Shown: positions 1-12,733 of the stretch, in pieces | How the letters are laid out: every line of letters begins with the position of its first letter | Position numbering within the stretch: the stretch's first letter is position 1 | NCBI GenBank assembly: GCA_024036415.1 | Contig: JAMWET010005004.1 | Location: forward strand, 38,501-102,500 | Length of the DNA stretch: 64,000 bases | Direction: 5' to 3' | Origin: Prochilodus magdalenae | Lineage: Eukaryota > Chordata > Actinopteri > Characiformes > Prochilodontidae | Translations under genes and position numbers: made by a program | Notes under the pieces: model-generated | What the model saw: the letters and a program-made list of their open reading frames with translations, nothing else | Databases searched by the model: none | What the model was told of the DNA's origin: nothing

Positions 1-335
1 AATTTTCTGTTTCACCTTACAGGCTACAGCACTCAAGGTAGAACAGAACATTTCATTAAGAAGCTGGCTAATAGGAAGCCAACTTCAGCCTTACCTAAAG
101 ACGAATATTAACTATGCCCATTCAGCAGAATTACTATTTAAGTGTTCCTAATTGCTTGAGTCTTAAAGCATGTACCATCCACATAGATCTTTTTAAATGT
201 CTTTTTAAAGAATCTTCCACAGAAGTATAGTAATGTTGGTTTAATAGAATGTATGCTGTTGTATTTATGTTGTGGTGAATCTGCTGAATTGATCTGTGTG
301 TCCTGAACTGAGAAGTTCCTTTGTTCTGTCTGCAG

Positions 336-3300
336 GTTGAAGAATTGTAAGATCATTAATAAAGGATGTGCTGCTCTGGCATCAGCTCTGAAATCAAACA
401 CATTAAATCTGAGAGAGCTGAATCTGTCTGAGAATAATCTAGGAGATTCAGGAGTGAAGCTGCTTTCGACTGGTCTGGACAATTCTCACTGTAAACTAGA
501 GACACTGAGGTAAGGTCACAGTAGAGAAAATTACCTGGGCAGCACATTAACTATTTAACTAGAGGGCTCTTCAATTCACAGTGTTTTATACAGAGCTCTG
601 AGCTGTATTTTCTTCTGGTGGCGGTTTCCTGTCTTTGGTGTTATGGCTTTACCTTGTGTGTACCTGTCTGCCTGTGTGTTGACATTTGTCTGGCTGTAAT
701 TACCATGGATGGTGGATTATTCCCAATAAATGTGCCCATGCAGCCTGTCCCTTTTTAAATTTGACTTTATAGATTTTCATAAAATGTATATTATCATTTA
801 AATATGTAAAATCCTGCCATATACGGAGGTGCACACTGTAGACAATAATCTGAATTATCTGACCAGAAAATCCATTTTAGTTCTCATGCATATTTACCAC
901 AGTAATTTTGAACTGAAGCAGCTGACTAATGTTGTGAACTTGTGAATAAATACAATATTAATTTATAAAAGTCATCAACATTAGAATATATTACAAATTA
1001 CTTATATTTCACTCAAAACATCTTCAAATTATCTGCTGCTCAATGACGTACCCCAGATCCAGAGCAACAGTTGGAGCCGTTATAGGTGTAATTTTTATTC
1101 CATGTAATTTAAAAACATAATCTATGAGAAAATGTGCTTGTGTTTAATAATTATGAGTTAAGATCTGTATATAAGAACAAATGGTTCCAATATGCCTTAT
1201 TCCAATCTGATTTATGTGCAGTAATGCTCTGTTTATAATGATTTTCACTCCCTGTTAAAGCTGAACTGTTTTACATGTCCTGGACAAAATAACCGAAGGA
1301 TGTGTTGTTGTCCTCTGTGCAGGTTACAGTATTGTAATATCACAGATAAAGGCTGTGCTCCTCTGGCATTAGCTCTGAAATCCAACTACTCAGAACTAAG
1401 AGAGCTGGATCTATGTGGGAATCCATACATAGGAGATTCAGGAGTGTTGCTGCTTTCTGCTGTACTGCAAAATCATTTCTGTAAACTGGAGGTACTGAGG
1501 TAAGATATCTGAGACTGAGAGGCATACTGCAAAATTAAATAAATTAAAATCTAGCTGTTTGATTATTTTCTACATGGTTCCTCTTATTTTTAATATTTTC
1601 TGCATTTAAGCTGTCAGCTATTATAAATTAATGCATTTATACATATGCATCAATTACACTATTCATATTTGTCACTTAATCACTACCTAGGACACTGAAC
1701 ACTTCATTAGCCATGCTTCTCACACCAGTCATGCACAGCTCGTCATTGTATGTACTTTTCATGCCATAGTGCACATCCTCTACTTTGGTAAATACTGGCA
1801 TCCACTGACTGTATCCATTACAGAAGTGGGCTCTGTCTGTAGATTGAGCTGGCCATGAAGGGGTCCTTTATGATTGACCTGACAGGTTGCTATGCAGCAT
1901 TCTCCTATTGAGCAACATCCATCTACAGAGTTAGGAAGCATCGTCAAGGCAGAGGAAAGGAAGTTGTCTTCCAGAATAACCTTTTATGTGGCCTGAATCA
2001 TGCACCCTTCTGCCCAATTCTTGCTGAGCACTCCTGATCATGATGGACCAGATTTCACACTGAAGGCCTCTCTATTTAACGATTAGATGACCAAGTCTTG
2101 GAAGGTGACCCTGCTCCATATTTCGTTGGACCACCTTTAGCTTTGATCACGGCAGGCATTGGCTGTGGTATCGTTTCCACAAGCTTCTGCGGTGTCACAA
2201 CATTAATGTCTGTCCAGAGCTGCATTAATGCTTTCCCAATATCTCATACTGATGATGGGAGATTTGAACCCCTGTGCAAACTCTTCTCCAGTACATCCCA
2301 AAGACCCTCACATTGGATTCTGTGGTGGCCAGTCCATGTGTGAAAATGAAGTCTCATGCGCCTTGAACCGCTCTTTCACAATCTGAGCCTGACAAATCCT
2401 GGCATTGTCATCTTGGAATATGCCCGTGTCCTTAACCCGGCTTTAATAGTGTTAGCATCTCCTTAGATGTTTTCTCGGCGTGATGCCAATGATTTGACCC
2501 TTCTGAAACAGATGAACATCTTTTCCACCACCACAGGACATATCTTACCACATGGTTGGTTTACAAATGAGAAGCTACACACTGCATTGGTTAGGGTAAA
2601 TAACTTATTGCCAGCTGAAACATCATCGCCCCTTCTGTAATTATCCAATGGGAGGCTCTTACCTATTTACTTTTTTGGTTTTTTTTGGTGATGGTGGTAA
2701 AAGTCTGAGGGAGTTATCCTAATTAAGAACACAATAACTTGCACAGTTTAATTCTCGTTTTCTAAACAGCAGTCATAGGACAGTATTCCTGACTTGCCTG
2801 ACCAGTATACATGCATTGCAGCTCACGGAGAAAGCTAACTCCCTTTGTTGGCCATGCTCTCTGGGCTTCCAACACCAATTGCACATTCTTTCTTTTGACA
2901 CCAACCATGCACGACCCTCAGTGGCCGTGTTTACTGCACCCACTATGCATGACTCTTTGTTGGCTGCACTTCTAGCACCAACCATGCAGATCTTTTATTG
3001 GTTGCACCTCTCATGCCAACTGTGTGGCCATGTTGCCCTTGCAAACTGTGCACAGCTTTGTTACCCATAACAGACATACATCACTAGCTCCTGCTTAGTC
3101 TTCAAAAATATCTGCAGTTTCCTAATTTTCATCTGAATTCAGGCTGCATGTACTGTAAATTATAGGAATTATTAGTCATTAAGCATCAAATCTTACTACC
3201 TGCTGCATGTTTTTTAGTTTATCTTGTTCTTTTGAAATTAACACGCTGCCAATGTCTTTTCTACAGGCTGCGTATTTGTAATATCAAATCCAATGGCTGT

Positions 3301-6300
3301 GCTGCTATGGCATCAGCTCTAGTTTTGAAATCCTCACACCTGAAAGACCTGGATTTGTCGGAGAATAAACTTAGAGATTCGGGACTAAAGCTGCTTTCTG
3401 CTGGACTGGAGAATCCTAATTGTAGACTGGAGACAGTAAGGTAAGTTAATCTCTCTGCAAGTTTTTTTTTTAATTAATTGAAGTGACTGTAGGTTTGGTG
3501 GAAATATTCTCTGGACTTTTAGTTCATTTCACTTGTTTAGACATTTTTAACTTTCTCCTTATGCTGTTTCCTACATTTGGTTTTACACATACTTCACAAA
3601 TGTACTAATATACTAATGTTTTCATTCATTTTAATAATTCTTTATGAAGCTTGGTTGGTTTACTTTGCAATAACAGTTAAATTATTGGACGATTAAACTT
3701 TGGTTAAAAACTTTTACTTACTTTTTTTTGCTTATAGTATAATCTTTTACTATTATTTTACCATGTTCCATATTTTGGATGAATCAGAAATATGAAGGGT
3801 CAGTCTCACAGCTAGCTGAAATGATTGGTGGGGGTTGTGGAAGAACAGGTGAAAGGTAATAAAGCTGGTTAATATTTAAAACTAGTTCAATTGAACCTGA
3901 GTTTTTGCAGGTCTTGTTTTCTAAATCATGACATTATAAAAAAATGCTTAATATAATGAGAGATCTGAAATAAAATATGAAGTAAAAGCTAAGGTAAAAA
4001 AATTGATGACATTGTTTTAAATGAAAAAGAGTACTGCTATGTTGTGCTTCTCATTGTAATCAGTTTGGCCTTTATAATAATGAAAAAGAGCGAGAACTGT
4101 TCAGCAAATCACATGTTCAACTGCTGCTCATTGACATATCTCAGACCTACTATATATTATAATACATTATTGTAATAAAAGCTTAAGTCAAAAATGTTCA
4201 TAGCATTTTGTTCCTCAGAGAGCTGTTTGATAACACTGTATATGGTCATTCTGATTTATAAAATTTACTGTAGTGCTATATGCTTTGTGACATACCTTAT
4301 TGATAATGTTCTGCTGAAATGCTAAACTGTGTGTCCTGAAAACCTCAGAAAGTAAACCGTGTATATCTATCCTCTTTACAGGTTGAAAAAATGCAAAATC
4401 ACAAAGAAAGGCTGTGTTGCTCTGGCGTTATCACTGAAAGCTAACCCTTCGTATCTGAGAGAGCTGGATCTGTCTGAGAATAACCTGGGGGATTCAGGAG
4501 TGAAGCTGCTCTTTGCTGAACTGGAGAATCCTCTCTGCAAAATGAAGACACTGAGGTAAGAACGTCACACATGACCTGGGGTGCATTTCCCTACTACTCT
4601 CCGCTGAACCAACATGGTACGATGGCTCATTAACTAGCAAACATCTAACAGACTATTTCCCAAATTCATCACAGCTAGGTCAGTTGTTAATCTGAAGTAC
4701 ATTTACATTAGTTGAGGCCACCTAAGTTTGAACTGTGGTCGTTAGAACTCTGTCATTAAAGGAATTTTAAATAAACAAATGCCGAAGAACAGTAGTCAAT
4801 AGTATAATATGTTTTAATTAAACCTATGAAATATATAACACCTAAAATCATATCCCAGTGTAGCCTAATATAATTTTACATGTAGTAAATCAGCAATAGC
4901 TGTGTATTCAGCTGAAGTATAAGCCATAGCTGAGGTCTAATTTTCCTGATGGAAACAAACTAAATACCTGCTATCACAGGCCCCCTCTGCTGGATTTTCC
5001 CAGCCTATGCTTCTTTGCATTCCTACTTATGTTGCTTTTGTCATTCTGCCCTCACTCTAGCTGTCATTCTTCCAATTATTATTATTTTTATTTTTTTGGT
5101 CTTGTATTTTCTGAGTTTATCCCCTGCTGAGCCTATTATAAATGACTTGACCCATCTGTGATAATTCTGTGGTAATTGTTTTTTCTATGAAAGCAGGTCT
5201 TCAAAAAAGCCCTGTATTATTTATCATGCATTAGCATTATGATGATTACATTCACAATAGTAAAACATTGCAGCCAGTATTTGTAATTTATTTTGCAGCA
5301 CCAGTTACCACAGTTATTAAATAATTACAAAGTAAGAGTATTGGTAATATTATTTATCTTAATTTTCACTCCAGTTATGATAGGTTTTCACTCCAGATGT
5401 TGTTGATCCTGATGATCGATGGTGATGTTTAAAAGCAGTAATTACAATGTTAAATATCAATAGTAAACACAACAACTTACCATTAAACAGCTTACTAAGT
5501 ATGCTGGAACAATGGGTCACTGAGAATGAAGTGTACTTGTGAGGACGTTCTCTCTGTTACACAGCATAATGCCAGTTTACCTACCACCTGGCTCTTACCA
5601 TTTTGACTGTTTGGACACATTTTACATTCATTTGTATAATCAGTTTAATGTAAACTAGGCCTCAGCTTTCTGTTTGGGTTTTACAGTTTGAAATTGTGGC
5701 TACAGGTGGTCCGGCAGTGGTGCTGGACTGACTACAGCTTCAGGTGGGAATGGATAATAATAGGATGTTCAGGGTCTGCTTCGTGGATATCTAAGATATG
5801 GTTGTTTTGTGTGGACTCTGGACGAGCATAAGTACAGCTGAAATTTGAATACCGATGTATGTAATTTCAGTATTGTCACCTTACTATGCACAGGTAACCG
5901 AACACTAAATACGGTTCAGTGTGATTAGTGTTTCAGGAAAAGCATGTAAACCGTTAGGAACGAGTGTATATCCTTGTTTTCTGGGACTGTAAAGCGTTTG
6001 TCATTGTCCTCTCTGCAGGTTGAGGGATTGCAAGATCACAGATAAAGGCTGTACTGCTCTGACCTCAGCTCTAAAATCAAACCCTTCACACCTGAGAGTG
6101 CTGGATCTGTCTAAGAATAACCAAATAAAGAAAGGACGTAAGCTTCTGTTGAGTCTTCAAGATGACAGACTTTACAGACTACAAGAACTAAGGTGAGTAA
6201 GAATGATGTGTGGTAAGTAGGGTGTACACCCACAGATATACTACAGGTCTGCTTTCTGAGACGCCGTTACAATGTGGGAATTGCTTGTGCAAAAGTGCCG

Positions 6301-6411
6301 TTAAATTTCTTTTAGATGAGAAATGAGTTTATGTATGGACTTATTCTGCTGGTATGTATTAAAGAAAAGTGCTTCATTGTTTCTTACCTGTTTGTTGTTT
6401 TCAGTCTGTGA
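336..6411 (+). CDS. NLRC3-like NLR protein, 3' LRR exons (5' part outside window)
   Basis: C-terminal end of a fish NLR (NOD-like receptor, NLRC3-like group), a cytosolic innate immune sensor. Five LRR exons are visible: 336-509, 1323-1499, 3267-3440, 4382-4555 and 6019-6192. Four are 174 bp and one is 177 bp. Each starts after an AG acceptor, ends in AG|GT and has the same phase (two bases of an Arg codon carried over). Each encodes one ribonuclease-inhibitor-type repeat: L-x-x-C-x-I, G-C-x-A-L-x-x-A-L, L-x-E-L-D-L-S-x-N-x-L-G-D-S-G. The fifth repeat has lost the GDSG turn, as terminal repeats often do. A sixth exon from 6405 adds one T to complete Ser, then Leu, then TGA at 6409-6411. The NACHT and FISNA parts must lie upstream. 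No B30.2 exon is seen before the stop. Exact paralogue cannot be named, because this family is large in fish. Confidence 0.88.
2090..2690 (-). mobile_element. Tc1/mariner-like transposon remnant, antisense, in NLR intron 2
   Basis: The stretch reads as the reverse complement of a common teleost Tc1-like family. It runs from a block after 2110 (GTTGGACCACCTTTAGC) to a terminal block near 2600-2660 (CCAATGGGAGGCTCTTACC). The segment between about 2410 and 2480 is shortened relative to full copies I remember. No open frame remains, so it is an old fossil. Family assignment is from memory of teleost repeats. Confidence 0.6.
2838..3065. repeat. Degenerate about 39-bp minisatellite
   Basis: Motifs of the form ACCAACCATGCA recur near 2900, 2938 and 2977, each followed by a GTTGG/GTGG...TGCA block, giving a period of about 39 bp. 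Weaker copies flank them. It lies in NLR intron 2. Confidence 0.5.
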
Positions 6412-6935
6412 CATCTCGGAGACAATGTCGTAAAGTGGAAGAGGCAACATCGTGAAAAGATGGAAGTGATTTCTAAATGTGTGTAAGGGTCTCCAGCTGC
6501 AGAAGGAGACACAGTGGTTTATGCCCAGTAGGCCAAATAAGAAATATGATGTATGACACTGCATCTACAGAGTTATTTACAAAAATGTGTTTCATTCTGA
6601 TAAAATATTTTCATTTTTCATTTTTGATTACAAGTCAATTATGCCTCACTGATGGATCTACATGTTGTATATTTAATGGATTTGTTTGTTGTTTGTACAG
6701 TTTTCATTAGAAACTTTAAATGTATTGTTCTGTTCCTTTTTAGTATTTTAATTTCAGATTTCAGATTCTGATAAGAGTCATGGACAGAATTCGATATTAT
6801 AACAATTAATGTGTGTAGACAGTTCTAAGCTCATACCATGAAAACACAATTCACAGTTTAACCCCTGCATTCAGAAGATTTTGGCTGTTCATTTCTATTT
6901 ACTAATAAAGCTCACTGAGACATCTACTACTGCTG
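6405..6935 (+). other. NLR gene terminal exon and 3' UTR
   Basis: After a good acceptor (TTTGTTGTTTTCAG, ending at 6404) the frame carried from the fifth LRR exon reads Ser-Leu-stop. The following 500 bases have no long frame and end at an AATAAA signal, so this is the likely 3' UTR. Confidence 0.65.
6904..6909 (+). terminator. Poly(A) signal of the NLR gene
   Basis: AATAAA, followed within 30-50 bp by a GT-rich stretch (CTGGTGTGCCTTGTG). It is the first canonical signal found after the stop at 6411. Confidence 0.6.
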
Positions 6936-7079
6936 GTGTGCCTTGTGATTCCACAGAAACAACTGTAACACTTATTTCTGAAATGAGGAAACAGTGTAAC
7001 CATGTATGTGTGTGTGTGTGTGTGTACCTGGTTAATGCCACACTGTGGGGACCAAAAATTGGTCATATACTAACATTGT

Positions 7080-7260
7080 AGGGTGCTTTTGTTCTTGTGG
7101 GCATCATAGGGTGGTCCCCGCAATGTAATCCTGAGTCCCCACAATGTAAATCCTGAGTCCCCACAATGTAAATCATGAGTCCCCACAATGTAAATCATGA
7201 ACTTTTAAGGTCAGGTTAAGGTTAAGGCTAGGCTTAGGGTTAGGCTATTAGTAGTTTTAT
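7080..7260. repeat. 22-23-bp tandem repeat next to a TG microsatellite
   Basis: Four imperfect copies of a unit containing GAGTCCCCACAATGTAAATC lie at about 7110-7205, followed by TTAGGG-like words near 7230-7245. A short (TG)n sits at 7008-7024. This looks like a dispersed fish repeat and not a telomere. Confidence 0.6.
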
Positions 7261-7436
7261 TTGTACAGCTTGTAGGCTGCAGTGGGCTGCGTACTTTTAT
7301 GATGTTTGGAATATTTTTTTTTGAGTCTTTCAGAAGTAAAAATAGTGACATAGGACAGGTAGATATCAACAAGCGGTTAAAACAATACTACTATAAAACT
7401 AGACTATTCTCAAATTAAAATATCGCATATCAAATA

Positions 7437-7655
7437 CAGTGGGGAAAATAAGTATTTAGTCAGTCACCAATTGTGCAAGTTGTCCCACTTAAAAAGATGA
7501 GAGAGGCCTGTAATTGACATCATAGGTAGACCTCAACTATGAGAGACAAAATGTGGAAAAAAATTGAGAAAGTCCAGTTTGTCTGATTTTTACTAAAGAA
7601 TTTATTTGCAAATAATGTTGGAAAAATAAGTTATTTGGTCAATAACAAAAACAAG
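7437..7655 (+). repeat. Left terminal inverted repeat of Tc1-like element
   Basis: It pairs with 8850-9060. Matching words from the tip inward include CAGTCACCAATTGTGCAAG, GAGAGAGGCCTGTAATTGAC and TTTATTTGCAAATAATG. Small indels separate the two arms. Confidence 0.88.
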
Positions 7656-7807
7656 CAAGATTTCTGGCTGCTGTAACTTCTTTTTAAGAGGCTCCTCTTT
7701 CCCCCACATCAGTCATTTTTACCTATTAATGGCACCTGTTTGAAGTCGTTAACAGTATAAAAAGACACCTGCCTAAAACCTCAAACACTCACACTCCAAA
7801 GTCCACT

Positions 7808-8845
7808 ATGGTCAGACGAAAGAGCTGTCGGAGGACACCAGAAACCGAATTGTAGACCTGCACCAGGCTGGGAAGACTGAATCTGCAATAGGCAAGCAGC
7901 TTGATGTGAAGAAATCTACTGTGGGAGCAATAATCAGAAAATGGAAGACCTACAAGACCATACTAACTCCTCGATCTGGGGCTCCACGCAAGATCTCAGC
8001 CCGTGGGGTCAACATGATCACAAGAACGGTAAGGAAAAATCCCAGAACCACAAGGGGGGATCTAGTGAATGACCTGCAGGAAGCTGGGACCCACGTTTAC
8101 AAATTACCATCAGCAACACACTACGACGCCAGGGACTCAGATCTTGCAGTGCCAGACGTGTCCCCCTGCTTAAGCCAGTCCATATCCAGGCACGTCTGAA
8201 GTTTTGCTAGAGAGCATTTTGGATGTTCCAGAAGAGTATTGGGAGAATGTCATATGGTCAGATGAAACCAAAGTAGAACTATTTGGTAAAAAACACAACT
8301 CGTCGTGTTTGGAGGAAAGTGAATGCGGAGTTGCATCCAAAGAACACCATAGCCAACTGTGAAGCATGGGGGTGGCAAACATCATGCTTTGGGGCTGTGT
8401 ACTTTATTTTTCTCTGCAAAGGGACCAGGAGGACTGGTCCGTGTACATGAAAGAAATGAATGGGGCCATGTATTGTGAGATTTTGGGTGCAAACCTCCTT
8501 CCATCAGCAAGGGCAATGAAGATGAAACGTGGCTGGGTCTTTCAGCATGACAATGATCCCAAGCACACTGCCCAGGGGCAACAAAGGAGTGGCTTCGTAA
8601 AGAAACATTTCAAAGTCCTGGAGTGGCCTAGCCAGTCTTCTCAATCTCACCCCATCGAAAACCTTTGGAGGGAGTTGAAAGTCCGTGTTGCCCGCCGACA
8701 GCCCCAAAACATCACTGCTCTAGAGGAGATCTGCATGGAGGAATGGGCCAACATACCAGCAACAGTGTGTGCCAACCTTGTGAAGACTTACAGAAAACGT
8801 TTGACCTCTGTCATTGCCAACAAAGGATATACAACAAAGTATTGA
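7808..8845 (+). pseudogene. Tc1-like transposase, frameshifted
   Basis: Cut-and-paste transposase relic. A candidate ATG at 7808 is out of frame with the N-terminal helix-turn-helix part, which is open across 7819-8090. A second shift near 8090 and an in-frame TAG near 8208 follow. The first catalytic Asp lies in WSDETK near 8260. The C-terminal half is open from 8366 to 8845 with HDNDPKHTA (second Asp) and PIENLWREL (Glu), spaced as in the DD34E group. At least three disabling changes make it non-functional. Confidence 0.93.
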
Positions 8846-8849
8846 GATG

Positions 8850-9060
8850 AACTTTTGTTATTGACCAAATACTTATTTTCCACCATTATTTGCAAATAAA
8901 TTCTTTAAAAATCAGACAAAATGACTTTCTCAATTTTTTTCCACATTTTGTCTCTCATAGTTGAGGTCTACCTATGATGTCAATTACAGGCCTCTCTCAT
9001 CTTTTTAAGTGGGACAACTTGCACAATTGGTGACTGACTAAATACTTATTTTCCCCACTG
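8850..9060 (-). repeat. Right terminal inverted repeat of Tc1-like element
   Basis: Reverse complement of the left arm. It ends in TTATTTTCCCCACTG directly before the TA duplication. Confidence 0.88.
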
Positions 9061-9084
9061 TATTATCTACACTACATATTATCA

Positions 9085-9690
9085 TTAAAAGATTACAGAA
9101 CTGTGAGAGATCTTCGTACACAAGGGACTAGGCCTTAAATCATGGCTCAGAAACACTTCCTAAAAGCATCGTCTGTGAACACAGTTCCTCACTGCATTCA
9201 CACAGGCAATTTAATTACTCCACTGTTCAGGAAAAAGCCATATACAGAATCCAGAAACAGCCACATTAAATTAGCTCAAGCTCTTTTAAGGACCACAGAG
9301 GTGAAGTGGGAAAATGTCCTGTGGTCCAACCGGTCAGAATTTTCAACTCTTCTAGGAAATCCCGGAGGTTATATGACCAAGACCACCCGGCTTGCTATCA
9401 GTCCACAGTTTAAGTCAGCATCTGTGATCATATAGGGGTGCTTTACAGCACATGGCATGGGTAACCTGCTCATCTCTAGAGGCTCCAGTAGTGTTGATAT
9501 ATCTGAGATATATGGCCTTTGGAGCAACATAGGCTGCCATCCAGGTAACGGTAAAGGATTTTTTTTAGTTAAGGTGTTGCTTATTACAGCAAGACAATAA
9601 TAAACCACATCCTGCATGTATTACTACAGCAATACCCCATAGTAAAAGAGTCTGGGTGCTGACCAGCCTGCCGTCCAAACCCGTCACCCA
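9085..9690 (+). mobile_element. Degraded Tc1-like transposase remnant (second family)
   Basis: Protein-level traces of a Tc1-like transposase in broken frames. The N-terminal part near 9150-9300 reads like the segment before the first Asp (VLWSNRSEF at about 9318, where D has become N). A later trace near 9640 reads RVWVLTSLPSKP. It belongs to the same broad family as the element at 45037-46125. No inverted repeats were found. Confidence 0.7.
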
Positions 9691-12440
9691 GTGAGATCAT
9701 GATAAAACAGAGAATAAGACTCCTACAGGACCACCACAGAACAGGGATTAGTTGGGTGGTGGATCATTTTGAACACAACGGTAACACTGATGGTATGTTA
9801 GTCTGTGTTTTACTGCTACACATTTTTAGTTGTTGTTTTGGTTTTCAATCCCAGCTTGATTTTTTTTTTTATGTCTAATTTACACCAGGCCAATAACATT
9901 CCAGATATGAGGTGGACCGCAGAGACAAAAACATAGTATAAAGGTTAAAACAATCCCCTAAAAATAAACTCTAGCCCATTTTGGATCTGTTAGAAGCGCG
10001 TTAACATCAGTGCGATAGAAAACATGCTGCTTGCTGGAGATATACCGATCTGTAAATCTTCCTGAAGTTATGTAGGTTACTTTATAAAATGTTTACCAAC
10101 ATGATATTTAGCATATTATTTAAGAACAGCATCTAACTGATGTTATAGCCTTGAAAATATATAGGCCGCTATTACAAATCACAAAGTGGAAATGCAGCCG
10201 GTCTTTGACGTACCTATAGATCTCCAGGAACTGAGCTTTTCAGAGATCTGTTACTAATAACTTGATCTTGGACTTTATTTAATTATTATATCATCAATCT
10301 GCTTTATGAGCATATTTGTGGAAATTCATCTGATTTATTTATAGCTGTGCTTCACAGTGTAACAGAATGTTAAAGTTCTGTAAGGAATCTTTAATATTAT
10401 AGGACTGAAATGATGAAGTTGTGTAAAACAGAGATTTTAGTGCAGCATGTTAAGAAATTAGACTCTGTGAATGCTGTATTGTTCCAGTAAAGGTATTTTT
10501 AGAGTCCGAGGTCTCTCCTCTTCTCCTCTCCCCTCCCCTCTCCTTCTGACCTTGCCTCTTTCATCCCAGCAAGTCATTCGGCGTCTGCAGCACTGAAGGA
10601 ACCCCAGAAAGGTACGTGGACATTTTTGTTTCTAAATTAGAAACAGAGATTAAGATTACAGATTAAGTTTACAGATTAAGATTACAGATGTAAGTTATAA
10701 AGTGAAGTTGCAGTGTATGAAGCGTAACGCTGTTAACTTGGGAAACTGATTTTAGTTGGAAACCCACTCACATGATCATCCCCTTAAAGCTTTTCTTTTG
10801 AAAAAAAATTTCTCAAGACCTTTTAGAAACCAGCAGCCTGGTCCAGGTCGGCCTGTGATCTGCTACATATAACACGCAACACACTTTGCGGTGTTCTCGC
10901 TCGTGGGATCAGTAGGAAGCTACATATCGGGTGGATATACCGGATGAAGGCTCCATAGTTCTGCCCAGCCCTGTTCACTCTACTGAGAAATGTGTTACCC
11001 TGGTGTTACAGCAGACAGGGAAAGGGATTCAGGCCAGGGGTCTCATTCAAACCCAGACCACCTTTCACATACATGACACGAACACTGCATTCTACTTTAC
11101 AGTGTAAACTTTACTGCACTTTACTAGGATTTTATTTAATATGTCCCACTTAACGTCCATGTTCCCAATACGTTATTTTAAGGTTCTTTTTCTTTTCTTT
11201 CGTTAGACTTATTCCCGTCTCCGTTTCCTTCAAGGCTCGTTTTCCTCTTCTGTCCTTTTTCGATCTTTCTTTTTTCCTCTCCTTGTGTCTCTCCAGCTCA
11301 GGTAACTGTACTATCTGCTACCACAGAAGAACAAGTGTCAAAACCGTGACTAATCAGATAACCCGCCTATTGTAGGAGGCAAAATGATGTCACATAAGCT
11401 TCCACAGGACACAGAGCTACATCCAGTTGTGGATCCCCAGCTATTATGTTATGATGTTTCATGACTCGTCACGAGTCCTCTAATATTTACATGTCTGTAG
11501 AGGAGAGAAAGCAATAATCCATAACAAGTAAAATAGTCTCTAACAGGTTTATTATATCGACTCTATTCTTTAGTAGGGTTAAATTACACCGTGGAAGAGT
11601 ACATTAGTACTATATTATGGTTTCTAAGATATTGTTCTGTTTCGTTCCCCAAAGACATCAGGCAGTATGGGAGGGATACTCTACTGCACGTCATGGGGAC
11701 AATGCTGCCTGTTTGGGCACTGACTCATGGGGCAGCAAGGAAGCAAGGCAGCTGCATTCAGTTGTGGACACGGCTTACATATCAGCTTTACTAAGATGGA
11801 AAGAGTCATACAGTTTCTGGCCTCGCAATTTGCCCCACACCTGTTTCTAAGAGCAACCACAGCACTGCAAAAATGGGTGTTGTGGGCCCAATCACATGGG
11901 GTAGTAGTTGAAATCTTCCCCCTATGAAATGGGACAGCCCCTCAAGAACGGGATACGTCATCAGGGGTCATTACCGGCTCTTATGTAAACAGATGAAAAG
12001 CATGGACTTCAGTTTTACCCATCAGTCAGTCTAACGGGTCTCCCAGTGAACCCGAGCCCAGACAGAACCTACAGGACTTCATTACCAGGCTGCTAGCGGT
12101 GCTCTGTAGGCGACCCTGCCCGTCTGCAGTGCCAGCAGAGGAGGGTGGAGTTCAGCTCCTCACTGCTTAAACACATTTAGGGGATCATGTGACCTCAGAG
12201 AGACGGATGACCGTTATTACCTCAGGTACCAGAACGTAACCGCTGCACCATTAAAGGTGGAACGGGAGATTCCGCTAGGTGCCGCTGAGATATCAGCGTA
12301 GCACTAGAGAAAATGACCATAAGACGCTGTTACCATGGTGATCTTACTGTACAGGGGGTTTAACAGAGGGCATACTCATATTTATGGGTATCTGGTCGCT
12401 TGTGCAGCCATCTTCCAGATGAGAAATTCTCATTCTTTAT
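9690..12440. other. Intergenic region upstream of CHADL
   Basis: No gene is visible. It holds short pyrimidine-rich stretches (10510-10560, 11180-11290) and the candidate 5' exon listed separately. The short frames around 11590-11930 overlap in all phases and have no recognisable domain. Confidence 0.5.
10571..10611 (+). other. Possible 5' non-coding exon of CHADL
   Basis: The CHADL start codon at 12734 lies immediately after a splice acceptor (CCCATGTAG), so a 5' UTR exon should exist upstream. A strong donor (AAAG|GTACGT) at 10611, preceded by a CT-rich stretch and AG at 10569-10570, is one candidate. Only the splice sites support it. Confidence 0.25.
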
Positions 12441-12625
12441 TCAAATCCTCATAACCCTCCGTTTGGAGTTTGAAGGGCCATGTAGCGCTAACACTTCGCC
12501 CTACCCCTCCATCTCAACACCATTCGGGACAACCTCCCGAACCCTGCTCCTAGACGTGAACGCGCAAAACAGAGGGGTAGGGCCAAGTGTTAGGGGACAG
12601 GGGTGAAATGGGACTGGACCGTCAT
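12441..12625. repeat. Foldback / MITE-like element
   Basis: Imperfect inverted repeat. The left arm at 12487-12508 (AACACTTCGCCCTACCCCT) matches the reverse complement of 12573-12594 (AGGGGTAGGGCCAAGTGTT). It lies about 110 bp before the CHADL coding start. The class is uncertain. Confidence 0.6.
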
Positions 12626-12733
12626 CTTGTAACCGTGTTGGGAATCGCTTGATAAAACGAGGGAGTGAATGAGCATCTTCTCTGACAGGACTGTTATGTT
12701 GGAGTCTCTGCTTTCTCATCATGTCCCATGTAG

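Larger units (their letters stand above)
510..6018 (+). other. Introns between the NLR LRR exons
   Basis: The four introns (about 0.8, 1.8, 0.9 and 1.5 kb) are AT-rich. Apart from the transposon remnant and the degenerate minisatellite listed separately, I see no extra LRR exon, RNA gene or other coding signal in them. The stretch 1690-2080 has no recognisable content. A decayed LRR exon could be missed by eye. Confidence 0.5.
7437..9060 (+). mobile_element. Tc1-like DNA transposon, 1624 bp, long inverted repeats
   Basis: Near-complete Tc1/mariner element. Both ends read CAGTGGGGAAAATAAG inward, and each is flanked by the TA target duplication (7435-7436 and 9061-9062). The inverted repeats extend about 200 bp, much longer than the minimum the family needs. 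Between them is a decayed transposase reading left to right. It sits about 500 bp beyond the NLR poly(A) signal. The copy cannot make its own transposase but both ends look complete. Confidence 0.93.

Noticed and set aside
7200..7250. Telomere-like TTAGGG words
   Set aside because: Only one exact TTAGGG inside a degenerate dispersed repeat; not an interstitial telomere array.
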